Positions 39,921-51,602 of a stretch of 64,000 nt of DNA are shown in pieces. The number at the start of each line of letters is the position of its first letter. Positions within the stretch are counted from its first letter, which is position 1. The DNA comes from Tiliqua scincoides. Lineage: Eukaryota; Chordata; Lepidosauria; Squamata; Scincidae. The stretch lies in the NCBI RefSeq assembly GCF_035046505.1, contig NC_089827.1, positions 61,136,856 through 61,200,855 on the forward strand, read 5' to 3'. Made by a program: the position numbers and the translations under genes. Under the pieces are notes generated by a model. The model saw only the letters and a list, made by a program, of their open reading frames with translations. It was not told the origin of the DNA and did no database searches.

Positions 39921-40745
39921 GCTGCAAGCCACTCTGCTCTCCTCGGACTTATGCCACCTCCAGAGGTGGTGCAAGTCTGAGGAGACCCATTGGGGCTTCA
40001 GTAGCTTACCTGGGCGTAAGGGGAAGAGTTTCCCCTTACCTCCAACTAAGCCACTTTGTTTATCTTGCACTGGATACTGGAGCCACTGAGCCACTCAGTG
40101 TATCTTGCACTGGATACAGCACAGGGCTCCTGGCCTGCCTGATCCGGCTCAAGATAGGATTGCGCTGTTATTGACATTGGTGGGGCATTTAAAACCATAT
40201 TAAATGAGACCTGCTACCTTTTTATTTTATTTTTTTCCTAAGTGGACATGCTGGTCCTAATCATAGCTAAAGAAAGATGCTGCATGACTTTTTGTTGTTT
40301 ATGTTACAACAGACAAATTATTACCCCTATGGAAGTTAGGATTCCACAGATGCTAAATGGAATAGTTTCATCTGCAAAACTTGTAAGATTGGAGGCAGTT
40401 CCTATCTGGATGTGGACTGTTCCAAAGTCATACTAGAATTCTGAACTGGGCTGTCATTAGGGTTCCCAGGGGAACTCCCCAGGGTACCTCCACCGTGATT
40501 GCTTTCTCAGTTCATTTGGGGGGGGGGGAACTTGGGCAATGTGCGTGAGAACTTCAGAAATGATGACGCACCTGAGCCGTCAGTTGCTGGAGTCCAACTG
40601 TGCCACATCCTGTCCTTCCATGCCAATAGGAAAAATGACAGGAAATCTAAATAAACTTGCAGTGTGGCTCGTAAAGTTAGAGCGCGTGACATGACAGTCA
40701 TGGCACAATCACAAGTATCTCTGAATGCCTAACAAGCACATTGAA

Positions 40746-40825
40746 GGTATGTTTACTCAAAAGTAAGCCCTGCTGTGTTCAGTGGGGCTTACTCCCAGAT
40801 AAATGTGCATAGAATTGCAGCCTAA
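40746..40825. repeat. Palindromic MITE copy
   Basis: GTTTACTCAAAAGTAAGCCC, GTGGGGCTTACTCCCAGAT, AGAATTGCAGCCTAA. Confidence 0.75.
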
Positions 40826-41610
40826 AAAGAGCAACGCATGTAGCGATGGGGTTTTTTCTCTGTCTTTCTGGTTTTTCTGGGTCACTTTTTAAAATAGTTG
40901 CTTATTTCTACATTATCTTCTACCTTGGGCATGGTACATTGTAATCGAGGCAGCTTCCAGACAAGAATTATACAGTATATTACATGCTTGTTATGTGGCC
41001 TTTGACTACAGTTATGAGACTGAATTTTCATCATAAGGAACACACTGTAGGTTCAGCGCCTGCAACAGCAAGAAGCATGTGCCCTTATTTGGGGTGTCAG
41101 CAGCTTCCAGTAAAATCTGATGTTGGTGGAGGGATTTCAAAAAGTAAAACCAGTCATTGTGATAAGCTACTTACATACATAAGCTTTGAGGAGCATCCGA
41201 TAGTAGGCAGAAGTAGGTCTTGTAGGCAGAAGACATCTTGTTTTTCAGAATTTTAGTTTTTTGAAACAAAAACTGTACTGTAACAGTACAGTATTGTATT
41301 TCATTTTCATTACAGATTCAAGACAACCAGAGGGAAACCTTCAGAACAGAGTAAATGGAAGTGCAGGTGACAAATCCAGAATTGAGTTATAATTCTGGAT
41401 AATTCTGGATCTAATTCTTCAGTGCTTAACATTGCAACACCATATTTTTTTAAAAAATAAAGACTTTCTAATCAAAGTCAGAACCCTCTTGCTGAGATAC
41501 CAACATGTTTATTTAAGACTAATACATTTGATGAAAAGATCTAGATTTCAGACACTTTGGATTTGAACATGAGTCTTTTCCAGAATCTACATAATTAACC
41601 ATGCAAATTA

Positions 41611-41700
41611 GGCTGCAATCCTAACCTCACTTTCCTGGGAGTAATTTCCATTGAACACAATAGGACTTACTTCTGAGTAGACCAGTTTAGGATTGTGCCC
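41611..41700. repeat. Palindromic MITE copy
   Basis: AGGCTGCAATCCTAACCTCA, CCTGGGAGTAATTTCCATTG, GGACTTACTTCTGAGTAGAC, TTTAGGATTGTGCCC. Confidence 0.8.
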
Positions 41701-42311
41701 TTAATGTTTGTTTCAAAGTAAGTTCCATTCTGTTCAGTGCACATAAGAATATCTCTAGAAACAGATCTTGATATGAAGGGTTCCCATTTTGTTTGATTTG
41801 TAGAGATTTGTGGAATTTGTGGAATGCTCAGCTCTCAGCCTCCAATCAATGATCAAACAAAATATTTGTAAATGAAGCCACTATTACTAAGATCCTGAAA
41901 ATCTCTAGTGCTCTTTTCTTCAGAGGAAGCCAGAAGTTAGGTAATTCTATTTCCATGGAACATCTCACTGCTTGGGAAATGGAGCACAAGCATGTAACAG
42001 TAGCTTTATGTAGTTATGGACACAACATTTAGTTCATGTTCTCATTTACTGTGTATTGCATCACGTGCAGAAATTGTTCCTTAACTGTACAATCTCTTGG
42101 AGGTAGTTATGGTCAGTTTATTCCCCAAAAGACCATAAGTCAGACAACAAAAGTCAGAACAGCTACATTGTTTATAGACAGCTCCTTCCACACCCCCATT
42201 CCTCAGACCTGAATGCATTTGTTCTCTTTCCACAAACTCTCACATAAAGATTCTAGGATTACTTCTTTCACATTAGACATATATGAGGAAATAAAGATGT
42301 ATTGAATAACC

Positions 42312-42602
42312 ACTGTGGAACTCCTTGCCACAGGATATGGTGCTGGCATCTGGCCTAGATGCCTTTAAAAGGGGATTGGCAGATTTCTAGAAGTCCATCA
42401 CAAGTTACAACCCATGATGGGTATGTGCAACCTCCTGGTTTTAGAAACAGGCTACTTCAGAATGCAGGGGAGTGGCAATAGGATGCAGGTCTCTTTTTGT
42501 CTTGTGTGTTCCCTGAGGCATCTGGTGGGCCACTGTGAAATCCAGGAAGTTGGACTAGATGGGTCTTTGGCCTGATCCATCAGGGCTGTTTTTGTGTTAT
42601 TA
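42312..42602 (+). mobile_element. CR1-type LINE 3' fragment
   Basis: Starts at ACTGTGGAACTCCTTGCCAC and ends in the family tail, here GGGCTGTTTTTGTGTTATTA. Short 5' truncation. Confidence 0.85.
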
Positions 42603-43082
42603 TGATTTGAGCCTTAGTACACATCATCTACAGCCTATTTCTCACTAGTGCTGTCTATGCTTCAGCTGTACTACTTCAGAGCAGCAGGTGAAGACTCATA
42701 ACTGAATGCTCCTTCATAGGAGGGAAAAAAATCCTTGCACATAGAATACTAGCATGTGAGAGAAAAGGCTTGGCTAGAACCCTGGCATCTAGTTTTCTAT
42801 GTAGAAGAAATTTCTGCATGGAATAACATTCAACCATTGTGGAATATTGTGAACTTCCAGCTACAAACTAAAGTGATACAGGCCAGACAGAACTTTCCTA
42901 CCTTAGTGAGATTGAAACCATAAACGTATCTTGCAAATAATCTCTTCATTACCTTCTCATATACTGCAGTTAGTATGCAGTTAGTATGCACTGGGGGGCA
43001 CACTGTGTTCAGTGCTCACTAAAGATTGATTTGCATGATTTGCAATCAGAGGTGTAACATACAAAAGGCACAGTTGTTTCTC

Positions 43083-43101
43083 TCCCCCCCCCCCCCCCCG
43101 A
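43083..43101. repeat. C homopolymer (about 16 nt)
   Basis: Longest of many G or C runs of 8 nt or more in the window. Confidence 0.9.
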
Positions 43102-43532
43102 AGTCTCCAGCTACATTTCAAGGAGTGCAAATTAATTAAAGGAGTTAATTGTGACTGCTTTTCAGTTGTATGGTATTTTTTATATGTTTCCAAAATTACT
43201 CTCTCTCTCACATATATCCGTATAGGGGGTAGGGGGGAAGCAGATCAAGAAAAGCCACAAATCCTGCAGTGCTCGCCAAGTGTGCAGATCAATCCTAAAT
43301 GTGTTGAAGTTGCATTATAAGAACTAAATCTGTCATGAAACTAGCATGTTGTTTTCTTTCACCCGTGCTGGACATGCAGGACTTTGAAACCCCTCAGTAT
43401 CACATCCCCAACCACCAACTTTCAGTCTCTCAACTAACATTATTATCCCGACATGCCTCCGTCTGTATTCAAGAAACCAGCCCGGTTGTTGTCAGTTGTT
43501 TCACAGCTGTTGTGAAGAGAGTGCCCCCTTTC

Positions 43533-44382
43533 CAGGGTGACCAGATACAATGGAGGACAGAGTGCTTATACCAGGGGTGGCAAATATAAAGCCTGCTCTA
43601 TTTGGCCCTTGGGCTCTCCCCAGCATCACCATCAGCTGCTCTCAGCTGCAGAGCTGTGCTATGTTGTCACTGCTGAAAGGGCAGCCCACATGATAATTGG
43701 GCTCTCCCATATCTTGAAAATATGATCAAGATTTGCGTATTTTCTCTTCTGTCATTTGCAACTAATGAGTTCCTGTGTGAGGAAAAAGTGCTTATTTCTG
43801 GTCATGACCTACTTAATGAGATTGCTTCCAGCCTGCAGCAGGCATCATGAATGCTATTTGGCTCACTGTATGAAAAGAATTTGATACTTCCAGCCTATCC
43901 GGGGGGCCCCGTAGCCCCAGATCCGTATCCACGATTCTGCAGATCCGGACCCTCCACGCACCCTCCAGAGGCGAGGGGAACTTACTCAGTGGCTTCCCCA
44001 GCCCTCATAAAGCTTTTTAAAGGCATTAAAAATGTCACTTCTGATTTTATGGAAAAACCAGACGTTTTTTGTCGTGTTTTGTCGGCCTAAACAGCCATTC
44101 TGAGGCAGCCTCTGTGGGGCTCAGAAGAGCCTTCGGAGGGTGGGGAGGTGTCCCCCATATCTGCAGATTCAGGAATCCACGGGGGGGGCGAGTTCAGGAA
44201 CGGAATGAACGCACATGGATACAGAGTCACGCCCCTACCTTTAACCATAGTATAGTAGAGGAAATTTTGGCAGATGCAACTCAACATGGTAGGGTTTAAA
44301 AAGCTGCACCTGCCAAAATTCCCTCTTCTGTACTATGGTTAAAGATATAGGCACTCTGTCCTCCATTTTATCTGGTCACCCC
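43533..44382. mobile_element. hAT-like element with 38-bp inverted ends, carrying nested repeats
   Basis: Left end CAGGGTGACCAGATACAATG then GAGGACAGAGTGC; the right end is its inverse. Inside are an unrelated block with its own inverted ends (about 43905-44210, GATTCTGCAGATC and ATCTGCAGATTC) and a hairpin (44238-44345). Confidence 0.75.
44238..44345. repeat. Internal inverted repeat
   Basis: Arms CTTTAACCATAGTATAGTAG and TCTGTACTATGGTTAAAG with GGAAATTTTGGCAG/CTGCCAAAATTCCC continue the stem. Probably the inner part of the surrounding element's long inverted ends. Confidence 0.7.
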
Positions 44383-44580
44383 AAACCCATATTCTGCTTA
44401 GGTCTTCCGCTTCACCAGCTTCTCAAAAGTATATTTCAAACACAGTCCATCAGTTTCTTACCTGCCTTTACCAAGCATTTGTGCAAAAATTATCAACGTA
44501 ACAGAGCCATAAGTTACAACACTCATGAAGAAACTACCAGCTTCTGTCTGAGAGGCAATAATGTAAATGTAAATGACCAA

Positions 44581-44759
44581 AGACCCAATCCTATCCAACT
44601 TTCCAGCACCGGTGCAACCAAAATGCAGCCCCGAGGTAAGGGAACAAATGTTCCTATACCTTGAGGAAGCCTGTGATTGCCTCCTCACCGCAGGATGCAG
44701 TGCACACCCAATTGGCATGGCTACACCAGTCCTGGAAAATTGAATAGGATTGGGCCCTT
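44581..44759. mobile_element. MITE with CCCAATCCTATCC ends
   Basis: Ends ACCCAATCCTATCCAAC and TTGAATAGGATTGGGCCC. Shares interior blocks (CCTGGAAAATTG, CACACCCAATTGGC) with the family. Confidence 0.8.
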
Positions 44760-45290
44760 AGTTACTCTTATCCTGTCTTTTCTGAGCAGCTATGTAGGAG
44801 CTATGATGGAGCCATTTTAAGGATTCACCCGCCTCTCTCACTTGAGTTGTTATTTCTCATTCTGATAAGTCAGACTTCAGAATATTTATACACAGAACTG
44901 ATTGACTATTTGGAATAATCTCAAATATGAAAAAAGAGAGTTAGTTCTTGGTTTTTAGTTTTTGTTCTGTAAGGAAACAGACAAGGAAAATGCTTGCCAA
45001 ACCCATTTAAAACGACACTTGGATGTTGATTTAATACGCTCTGGCCCTGCGGAGCAAGTGCTTCCATCTTGGGGCAACTGTCTTATGTCTATAAATATAA
45101 CCATAATCCAACAATAAGTTAAATAACAAATAAATAAATAAAAAACATTTCGATATACACAGCATGTTCCTGAGGTTGCAGTGTGGAAAGGACATGCCAA
45201 GATTAGATAAAGCTAAGAAGAATGTGTTGCAAACTGTAAGGGATGACAGAGCAACACTGATTAAACTCTTGCCCTGACTGTGCAGGCAAT

Positions 45291-45580
45291 CAGAGGTGTA
45301 ACTAGGGTGGAGCCTGAGGGGCACCTGCCCCATGGCACTATGCTGGAGGGGTGCAATGTGGAAGGCAGTCACTTCCGTGTTCTCCCTGGAGGAGGAGGTG
45401 CTGGTGGCTTCGTGCCACCCCCCCCCCATTCCCCAAAGGGGAGCCTCCATAGAAGAAGGAACAGGGGTATGAAGCCACCAGTGCCTCCTCCTTAAGGGAG
45501 AACTTAGAAGTAATATTATAATGTCATGTGACATTGTGATGTCAGTGCCCCAGGTACCGGGCCTTATAGTTATACCTCTG
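45291..45580. mobile_element. hAT MITE with exact 8-bp target duplication
   Basis: Ends CAGAGGTGTAACTAGGG and AGTTATACCTCTG, flanked by identical CAGGCAAT at 45283-45290 and 45581-45588. The perfect duplication suggests fairly recent insertion. Confidence 0.92.
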
Positions 45581-46150
45581 CAGGCAATCAATTCCCATCT
45601 GCTCCTGAAAGCATCACTAGGAATGACTCTGGCACATTCAGTCCCTCTTTATCTGCCTCACTTTGCTTTGCATGCTACAGGTTCTGGAATCTCAAGCCAT
45701 CTCCTTTGGGTGCTGGCTGTAGTTCCATCATGACCACGATTTTTATCCAGTTCAACATTGCAAGCGTCCAATAGAAAGTTAATTACTGATTGTTTCCCAT
45801 CAGGGCTTCGGAACATTAAGCCATCTATTCTTGATGGCCCTGGGTGACATTGTCAGAAAAATAAGCTATGATGTGCAGACATCAAACCTCAGAAGGTGCT
45901 GGCACATGGGCCAGTCTAATTGTTCTCATGTGCATAGGTAGAAAAGCAGTGGAGGCTGGGTCCACTGATATGTGGGCTGCAAAAAGAGGAGGAATCACAT
46001 TTTTGCATTAGCACATTTTTGATTCTTGGAGAAATTCCCTTTGGGACACAGTCTTAAATGGTAACAAGAGAAAATAACAACACAATGCGCTGAAGTTATT
46101 TTAGCCCCAGTCACTACTTGTTTTTTTTCCCAAGGAAACTAGAGTTTGTT

Positions 46151-46885
46151 TTAGCAAGTGAGGCCTCGCTCCTCAAGGGCAATTCTGACCTCCCAGGGTT
46201 CAAGTGGTTTGGTCTTCATGGGAAATTCTTCCCTGTTCTCTAGAAGTTCACAGATTTCATCCATTGGTCTCGCACAGGCCTCCATGTTTTCCAGCATCTT
46301 CCGAACTTTTGCTCTGAGCACAGCATGACTTGCTTTTGTCATCTCTCTTGCATGCTCTGGAACCAGGAAGCCTTGAGAGCCACAGAACACCATCAAGGTG
46401 ACGGAATTATACAATAACATGGCCACATTTTTCTCTGCTGGCAATAAGGTGGGTGCATTTGGGCTCTGCTTTTGACGCAGGAATTCCAGAGAGTCCTTGA
46501 TTTCTCGCATCTGGTTTTGACAAGTCACTACAATCTCATTTAACCGCCTGACCAACTTGGAACTAGTGACCACTAAGGAGAGATCAGAAGTTACAGTGAC
46601 TGCCCCTCCTGCAGCAGCCACTCCTAGCCCCACACCAGAAGCAAAAAGAGAGGCCCCAAAAGTAGCAGGGCTCAAGGTGAGTCCCACAATGGCTGTGATG
46701 GCACCTGCTGCACTCAAAGAACTCCCGGTGAGATTGGCAATCAAGGTGCGCCTGTGCAGATTGTGGATTCTCCGGGAGGTGTCACGGAGGTTCTTGATGT
46801 TGTCATGTAGCCTCCTTCTCTGGTCCTTCAGGACTTCACAGAAGTGATGTGTAGGATCAAGAATGTGGGGAAAAATATCTTCCAT
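46151..46885 (-). CDS. APOLD1: APOLD1, apolipoprotein L domain-containing protein 1
   Basis: Membrane protein of the apolipoprotein L family. In mammals it is an endothelial immediate-early gene (VERGE) affecting cell junctions and vessel signalling. From Met at 46885 the frame gives 244 residues, close to the short human form that starts MERP. An Arg-rich amphipathic stretch (about 20-47) is followed by a long hydrophobic hairpin (about 48-106) with the signatures LTGSSLSAAGAITAIVG and GVGLGVAAAGGAVTVTSDLS, then TCQNQMREI and the LLYNSV...FCGSQGFLVP segment, all matching remembered human APOLD1. A good acceptor (pyrimidine tract, then AG at 46889-46890) just before this Met suggests a non-coding upstream exon. 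The frame also stays open to an ATG at 46996, which would add 37 residues. The neighbour DDX47, downstream in the same orientation, agrees with human synteny. Confidence 0.93.
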   Translation of the reverse strand: MEDIFPHILDPTHHFCEVLKDQRRRLHDNIKNLRDTSRRIHNLHRRTLIANLTGSSLSAAGAITAIVGLTLSPATFGASLFASGVGLGVAAAGGAVTVTSDLSLVVTSSKLVRRLNEIVVTCQNQMREIKDSLEFLRQKQSPNAPTLLPAEKNVAMLLYNSVTLMVFCGSQGFLVPEHAREMTKASHAVLRAKVRKMLENMEACARPMDEICELLENREEFPMKTKPLEPWEVRIALEERGLTC

Positions 46886-46996
46886 TACCTTTATAGAAGA
46901 CAGTAAAAAAGAAAGGTATTTAGAAAGGCAACCATCCTTCATCTTTTTTCTTTTTCTTTTCAAGATTGATAACTGAGATTGAGAGTCTGATGTCAC
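46886..46996 (-). other. Possible N-terminal extension of APOLD1 or intron 3' end
   Basis: Open in frame with APOLD1 from ATG 46996 (MTSDSQSQLS, then a basic KRKRKK run). The end nearest the gene looks like a splice acceptor (TTTTTTACTGTCTTCTATAAAG), so I favour intron over coding. Human APOLD1 also has a longer isoform, so the extension cannot be excluded. Confidence 0.35.
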
Positions 46997-48090
46997 CCAG
47001 CATAGCCATGGCTGAAGTAGGCACCAGGATTCCCATTTACAGGGCCAATATTACTGTGGATGGTATCATAAAGTCAATACCCTATCACAGCTCTGTTTTA
47101 CTATAACAAGGTCAAGGAAGATTATTCATTTCTTAATGGTTTTGGCTATAAAGCAAGAAGATGGAAGCAGCTCTACCATGAGCCAAGGGCGCCGATCTGG
47201 AGCACCATTCAGGGGTGCAGAATGGGGAAAAGACAGAACTGAGCTATGGGGCAGAATCCACTGGAAAGTTCAGTTCAAATGGAGCAAGTGCAGAAGAACT
47301 TTCTGATAGACCGTGTCATAAGTTTATCAGTGGGATGTAGAGAGAGCTTTTGAGTTGTCCATCACAGGACCCAAATTATCTTGGGATGGAAAAGTTTCTT
47401 TTCAGTTTGGTCTTTTCTCTACCCCTAAAATATCCTAAAACACACTAAGTACTTTTCTCCCAAGTTGTTGTTATCATCGTCATCTTCACCATCATCACCA
47501 TCCCCAATCCTGTGGCCACTGCCTGGTTACTTATCCCTGCAACAATCAGTGACCCTAGCAGTGGGTTCTGAAGACATCTCAGACCAGATTCACCTTTCAA
47601 GTATTCCATCAAACCGTTCTGTATTTTTCACGACAAACAAAACAAAACAGATCTCCCTCGGAAAGGTAACTTTTGGGGGCCAAAAATACATTGTATTTAC
47701 GTGAAAGTAAATTCAGTCCCCCGCCTCAAAATTATGATTTTCTAGACCTTTACTGCTACTGATTATGGCGGTTTGCTGAATGTTTATTAATTTTATATTT
47801 TGTTTAAATTTGATTTCCTTAAAAATTGTCATTTTTTTTAATTCTAAGCCATGTGGGGCAGAAGTTATGGAGAGGCAGAATGAAAATATTTTAAATAGAT
47901 AAAAATATGTTGAGTGCCTGAGCAACACTTTCCATTAATGCACATGTTTCTTCTGAAAGAAATTTTTTCTTGGGGACTTTCAGTCCTCTTCACCAAGCCA
48001 TTCTCCTACTTTCTTGTCCTATCTAATGCATGCTCATCTTACAGTGCTTATCTAATATCAGTGTCGTGATTGTCAGTTCCTCCAAGCATC
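46997..48090. other. Probable APOLD1 intron 1
   Basis: AT-rich, no coding signal. If the first exon at 48903 is real, this and the hAT at 48099 lie in the intron. Confidence 0.4.
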
Positions 48091-48098
48091 TAATAGAC

Positions 48099-48504
48099 CA
48101 GTGGTCTTCAACCTTTTTGTGCCACATCCCCAACAAGAAAATAAAATATGAAGCTTGGGACCCACCAACAATTTCACACACACACACCCCTAGACCCTTT
48201 CTGCCCACCCTCACCCCTGTTGCTGCCAACTCCTCGGCCCATTACACCCTCCTAATACTGTTCACCCTCCTAATACTGTTCACTGTAGTCAAGTATTCTT
48301 GTTAGAGAGAGCAGAAATAGTTGCCATGAAGACTGGCACTAGTAAAAGCTGTTTTAGCACAATTGCTAAGAACCTGAGCAGGACTGGGACACAGTCTCCT
48401 GGTACCTGAAGGGGTACTCTTTTCACTCCCATAAGTTGTCACAACCCCACAACTGAGGTTTTGCAATCCCATTGGGGTCCCAACCCCAAGGTTGAAGAAC
48501 ACTG
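48099..48504. mobile_element. hAT-type element
   Basis: Ends CAGTGGTCTTCAACCTTTTT and AAGGTTGAAGAACACTG, with flanks TAATAGAC and CAATAGAT. Related to the repeat at 33661. Confidence 0.85.
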
Positions 48505-48902
48505 CAATAGATTGTAGCTGCCACATAACAGAGAACATGAGGCATCAAGGTTCACCAAACCAGATGTATCCACAGGAGAAGGAAGGAATGTTTAGTAGAA
48601 CACCCAGCTAGTTCAAGCAGGTGACCCGTTCACATACTGCAATATACTCTCAAAGTCTTCTGCAGCCTTTCCTATCAAATCAAGTCTCTTCAAGAACAAG
48701 ATGCCGAGCTCATTGTAACAAGTCCATTTCGTCTTACAACTTAAAACAGTAGTTGTGGGTAACCATGATAATGATAAAAAAGAAAGCAGTTTAATAAGTA
48801 CTGTACTTTTAACAACTAATAAACCAAAAGGGACTCAGACAATCTGGTTCGGAAAAGCCTCAGAGTTTTCAAAGACAAAACAAAACAAAAATGTCCACAT
48901 AC

Positions 48903-48940
48903 CTTTGTTTTCAGACTCAAGCTTCCAAGAGCAAATCTCG
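48903..48940 (-). other. APOLD1: Putative non-coding first exon of APOLD1
   Basis: A minus-strand donor (AAAG followed by GTATGTGG, GT at 48901-48902) lies about 2.0 kb upstream of the APOLD1 acceptor at 46889. A TATA box sits about 30 bp before the inferred start. The exact transcription start is a guess. Confidence 0.35.
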
Positions 48941-49215
48941 GAGGCTGTTTCTGGACAAGTCCAATTTATACTTCCCACAGTTCTGTTGCCCCAGTGGGAT
49001 TGCTTTGCATCATCACAGGAATGTGTAGTTTCCTGACACACATGCACACACCACCCTCCCCCGTCTAGTTCAAAAGGATGCGTCATGCTGGAAATTGACA
49101 GCACAGTTTGTATCCAACTCAGGAAGCAATAATCGTGAGTGAACACTGTGTGTTCGCTTTTCCCGAGACACACATTAGCACACAGAGGCTCCTAACCCCC
49201 TAAGCGAATGTCGTC
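48941..49215 (-). promoter_or_regulatory. Putative APOLD1 promoter with TATA box
   Basis: Minus-strand TATAAA at 48965-48970, about 2 kb upstream of the APOLD1 coding exon. Upstream on the same strand are a CRE/AP-1-like TGACGCA and ETS-like GGAAAC and TTCC cores. A TATA-type inducible promoter would suit an immediate-early endothelial gene. This is a motif-level inference only. Confidence 0.4.
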
Positions 49216-49779
49216 ATCTCCCCAAGGGAACTACACTACCCTTCCTCTTCTTGAAATAACTAGTGACATTATGCGTTATTTCTGAATGGAGGCAGTGCCT
49301 TACCAGCCAGATGACTTGTACAAGTGTGGGGGAAAGGAAATATGATCTCAGCCAATCATCACATTCACATGGGCTCTGTATTCTTTTGAAAATGTATAGC
49401 GATTCCACTCTCTGATGGCAGAGTGCCACCCAGTTTTCAGAAAAGCACCTACTGTGCTCACTAACTCACTGATTTCATATCACTTTAAGGAAACAGCTGC
49501 GGCTGAATCGATGCCACACCTAATCTTTCCCGGTGATGGCTGAGACATGGATAGGCCTGCATTATCCTGCAAAAGAGAGAACGGTGCTTCTCACTGGTTG
49601 ACACTGCAAACTCCAGTGTGTATGTTAGCTAAACCCATTTCTGCCCAGCCCACAGGTGTGCACATTTGATTCCTGTTGCGTATATGCAACACTGGGCAGA
49701 AATGGCTTAAGAGGCCTTTCTGAATTGGGTAGGCTGTTCCACATGGATGGTGCACTGTACAGATACCATCATTCACCAG

Positions 49780-50010
49780 GGAGGAATCATTTTAACTTGT
49801 AAGATCATCTAAAGCAATTCTCTGCACACAGGTAGAACAATCCATTCAGGCCAAGACAGAGTGCATTGCACATAAAGCAGAGAGAAAATTCCTTGGGAGG
49901 TTCTTTGCAAAGCAATAACTCTGGATAGAAGAGAGCCAAGCAACGTTCCTTAGGAGGACATCTGCTTGCTTAACACTGGCCTATCTGACCAAATTTAAAA
50001 TCCCTCCATG
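49780..50010. repeat. 230-bp duplicated segment, copy 1
   Basis: Partner of 60139-60375, over 90% identical by eye. No coding potential and no family recognised. Confidence 0.88.
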
Positions 50011-50698
50011 AACCCAAAATACTGCAGTCAGTCAGACTCTGGGTTGCAAGCAAAACCCATCCACAGAGTTGTACCAATGAAAGTGCCTTTTATAACATCT
50101 CGCTATGCCCTAGGAATAGCAGGAAAAATCCAGGTTGTATGCAGAAAAAAAAGCCTTATAGGTGATGATCCCACTGGTAACAGATGAAGCATCTAAGCAA
50201 AGACCAGGACATTTTTTTCCACCCATGTCTTAAATCCAGCGTGGATTTTTACCCCTGGTTCCCTGCCAGCGACTTTGCATCCATAATAGTTAAAGCCCTT
50301 TTCTGATTCCCATCCTAAATTCAGTTCCCATTAAACATGTATGCTTCTCCCCCCAAGATTTTTGACTGTACCCTTATTACTATTTACTTCCATTTGTGCA
50401 ATAACAAATGTACATTTGTTACCTATTTGTGATGCAGGTGTCTTCTTCCAAAGATGTGCATTTTTCTTGCACTCACAATATTTTGTCACTAGGGAAAATA
50501 TTTTTCTTCACCAAATGAGTGTGTTCTTTACTACTGGGAGTGCTATGTAGAATGTGGCTGCATGAATACCATGAGTGCCTGTTGGTTAGTGCCTGGGACA
50601 TTGCTAATGATAAGCCCATTTTAAGGCCCATTTTTTCCATTCATTTAAAGAAAAACAATTCTGTGTAATCATTGGGGTGTATGTGTGTGTGTGTGGAT

Positions 50699-51528
50699 CA
50701 GTGGCGTAGCTAAGGGGGTGTAAGGGATAGCAGTTGCACCAGACATCAAGCTTTAGGGGGTAACAAGCTGAGCTTGATACTAGTGACCAAAATTGTTCAA
50801 ATCTTGGCATGTATGAATAATACCATCATGTTATGTATCATTGGAAAGGTAATTTTATGCTGAATGCAATGAAACAAACTGCATTGGAATATCTGTATTC
50901 TATCAAATGTTATGGCCAATTAACCATAAAATGAAAACACTACTGCCTTATGGAACAAAAAGTGGATTTTCCCAACTCAGAACTGACCAATGAAACTGAT
51001 TGTTCTGAGAGGCAATAACATGTTATTATGTTATTGACATGTTGCAATGACATGTTATCATGAGACAGCATGAAACCAATAAGGTGTTAATATGAGTCAG
51101 CTCTCATTTCCATGTATCATAATACATTTACCTCTGCTAACTGGGTAAAAAGGCACTTTTTCAAGTGATACCCCTCTTATATTTAGCAAGGGGAGAATAA
51201 CCATCCCTTTTCACCCCAGCACAGTGTGTCTGACTGATAAGGGGCATGCTTTTTATTTATTCACTTAATTAAATTTTATTTTGTCTGGGGGGGGGGGCTA
51301 CAAATCTTATTTGACTGCAGGTAGCAGATAGATGCTTTAGCTATGCCACTGACTGAGAGGAGGCAGCAGAGCAAATGGGTGGCAAGCTGCTGGGGGGAGG
51401 AGGTGGGTTCCTCCCAATTTTCACTTTTTTAAAAGCCCTGGTGTGATGTCACTTCCTGTTGTGACATCACTTCCAGGGCAACATTTTGAGCTTGGCACCG
51501 GGCTACACAATCATTAGCTACGCCACCG
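50699..51528. mobile_element. hAT element with exact 8-bp target duplication
   Basis: Ends CAGTGGCGTAGCTAAGG and TTAGCTACGCCACCG, flanked by identical GTGTGGAT (50691-50698 and 51529-51536). A second inward end (TTTAGCTATGCCACTG) at about 51331-51346 suggests a composite of two copies. No transposase frame. Confidence 0.88.
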
Positions 51529-51602
51529 GTGTGGATATCTCAAACGAGAGGCCTCAGCAATCAGGTTCTGGTGCCTCGCCGTTTGCACCATGAGTGTGTT
51601 TA

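Larger units (their letters stand above)
39925..42305. other. Intergenic between DDX47 and APOLD1
   Basis: Holds palindromic MITE copies at 40746 and 41611. No exon found. Confidence 0.6.

Noticed and set aside
46557-46847. Plus-strand frame opposite APOLD1
   Set aside because: Shadow of the APOLD1 coding strand; low-complexity Ala/Pro sequence.
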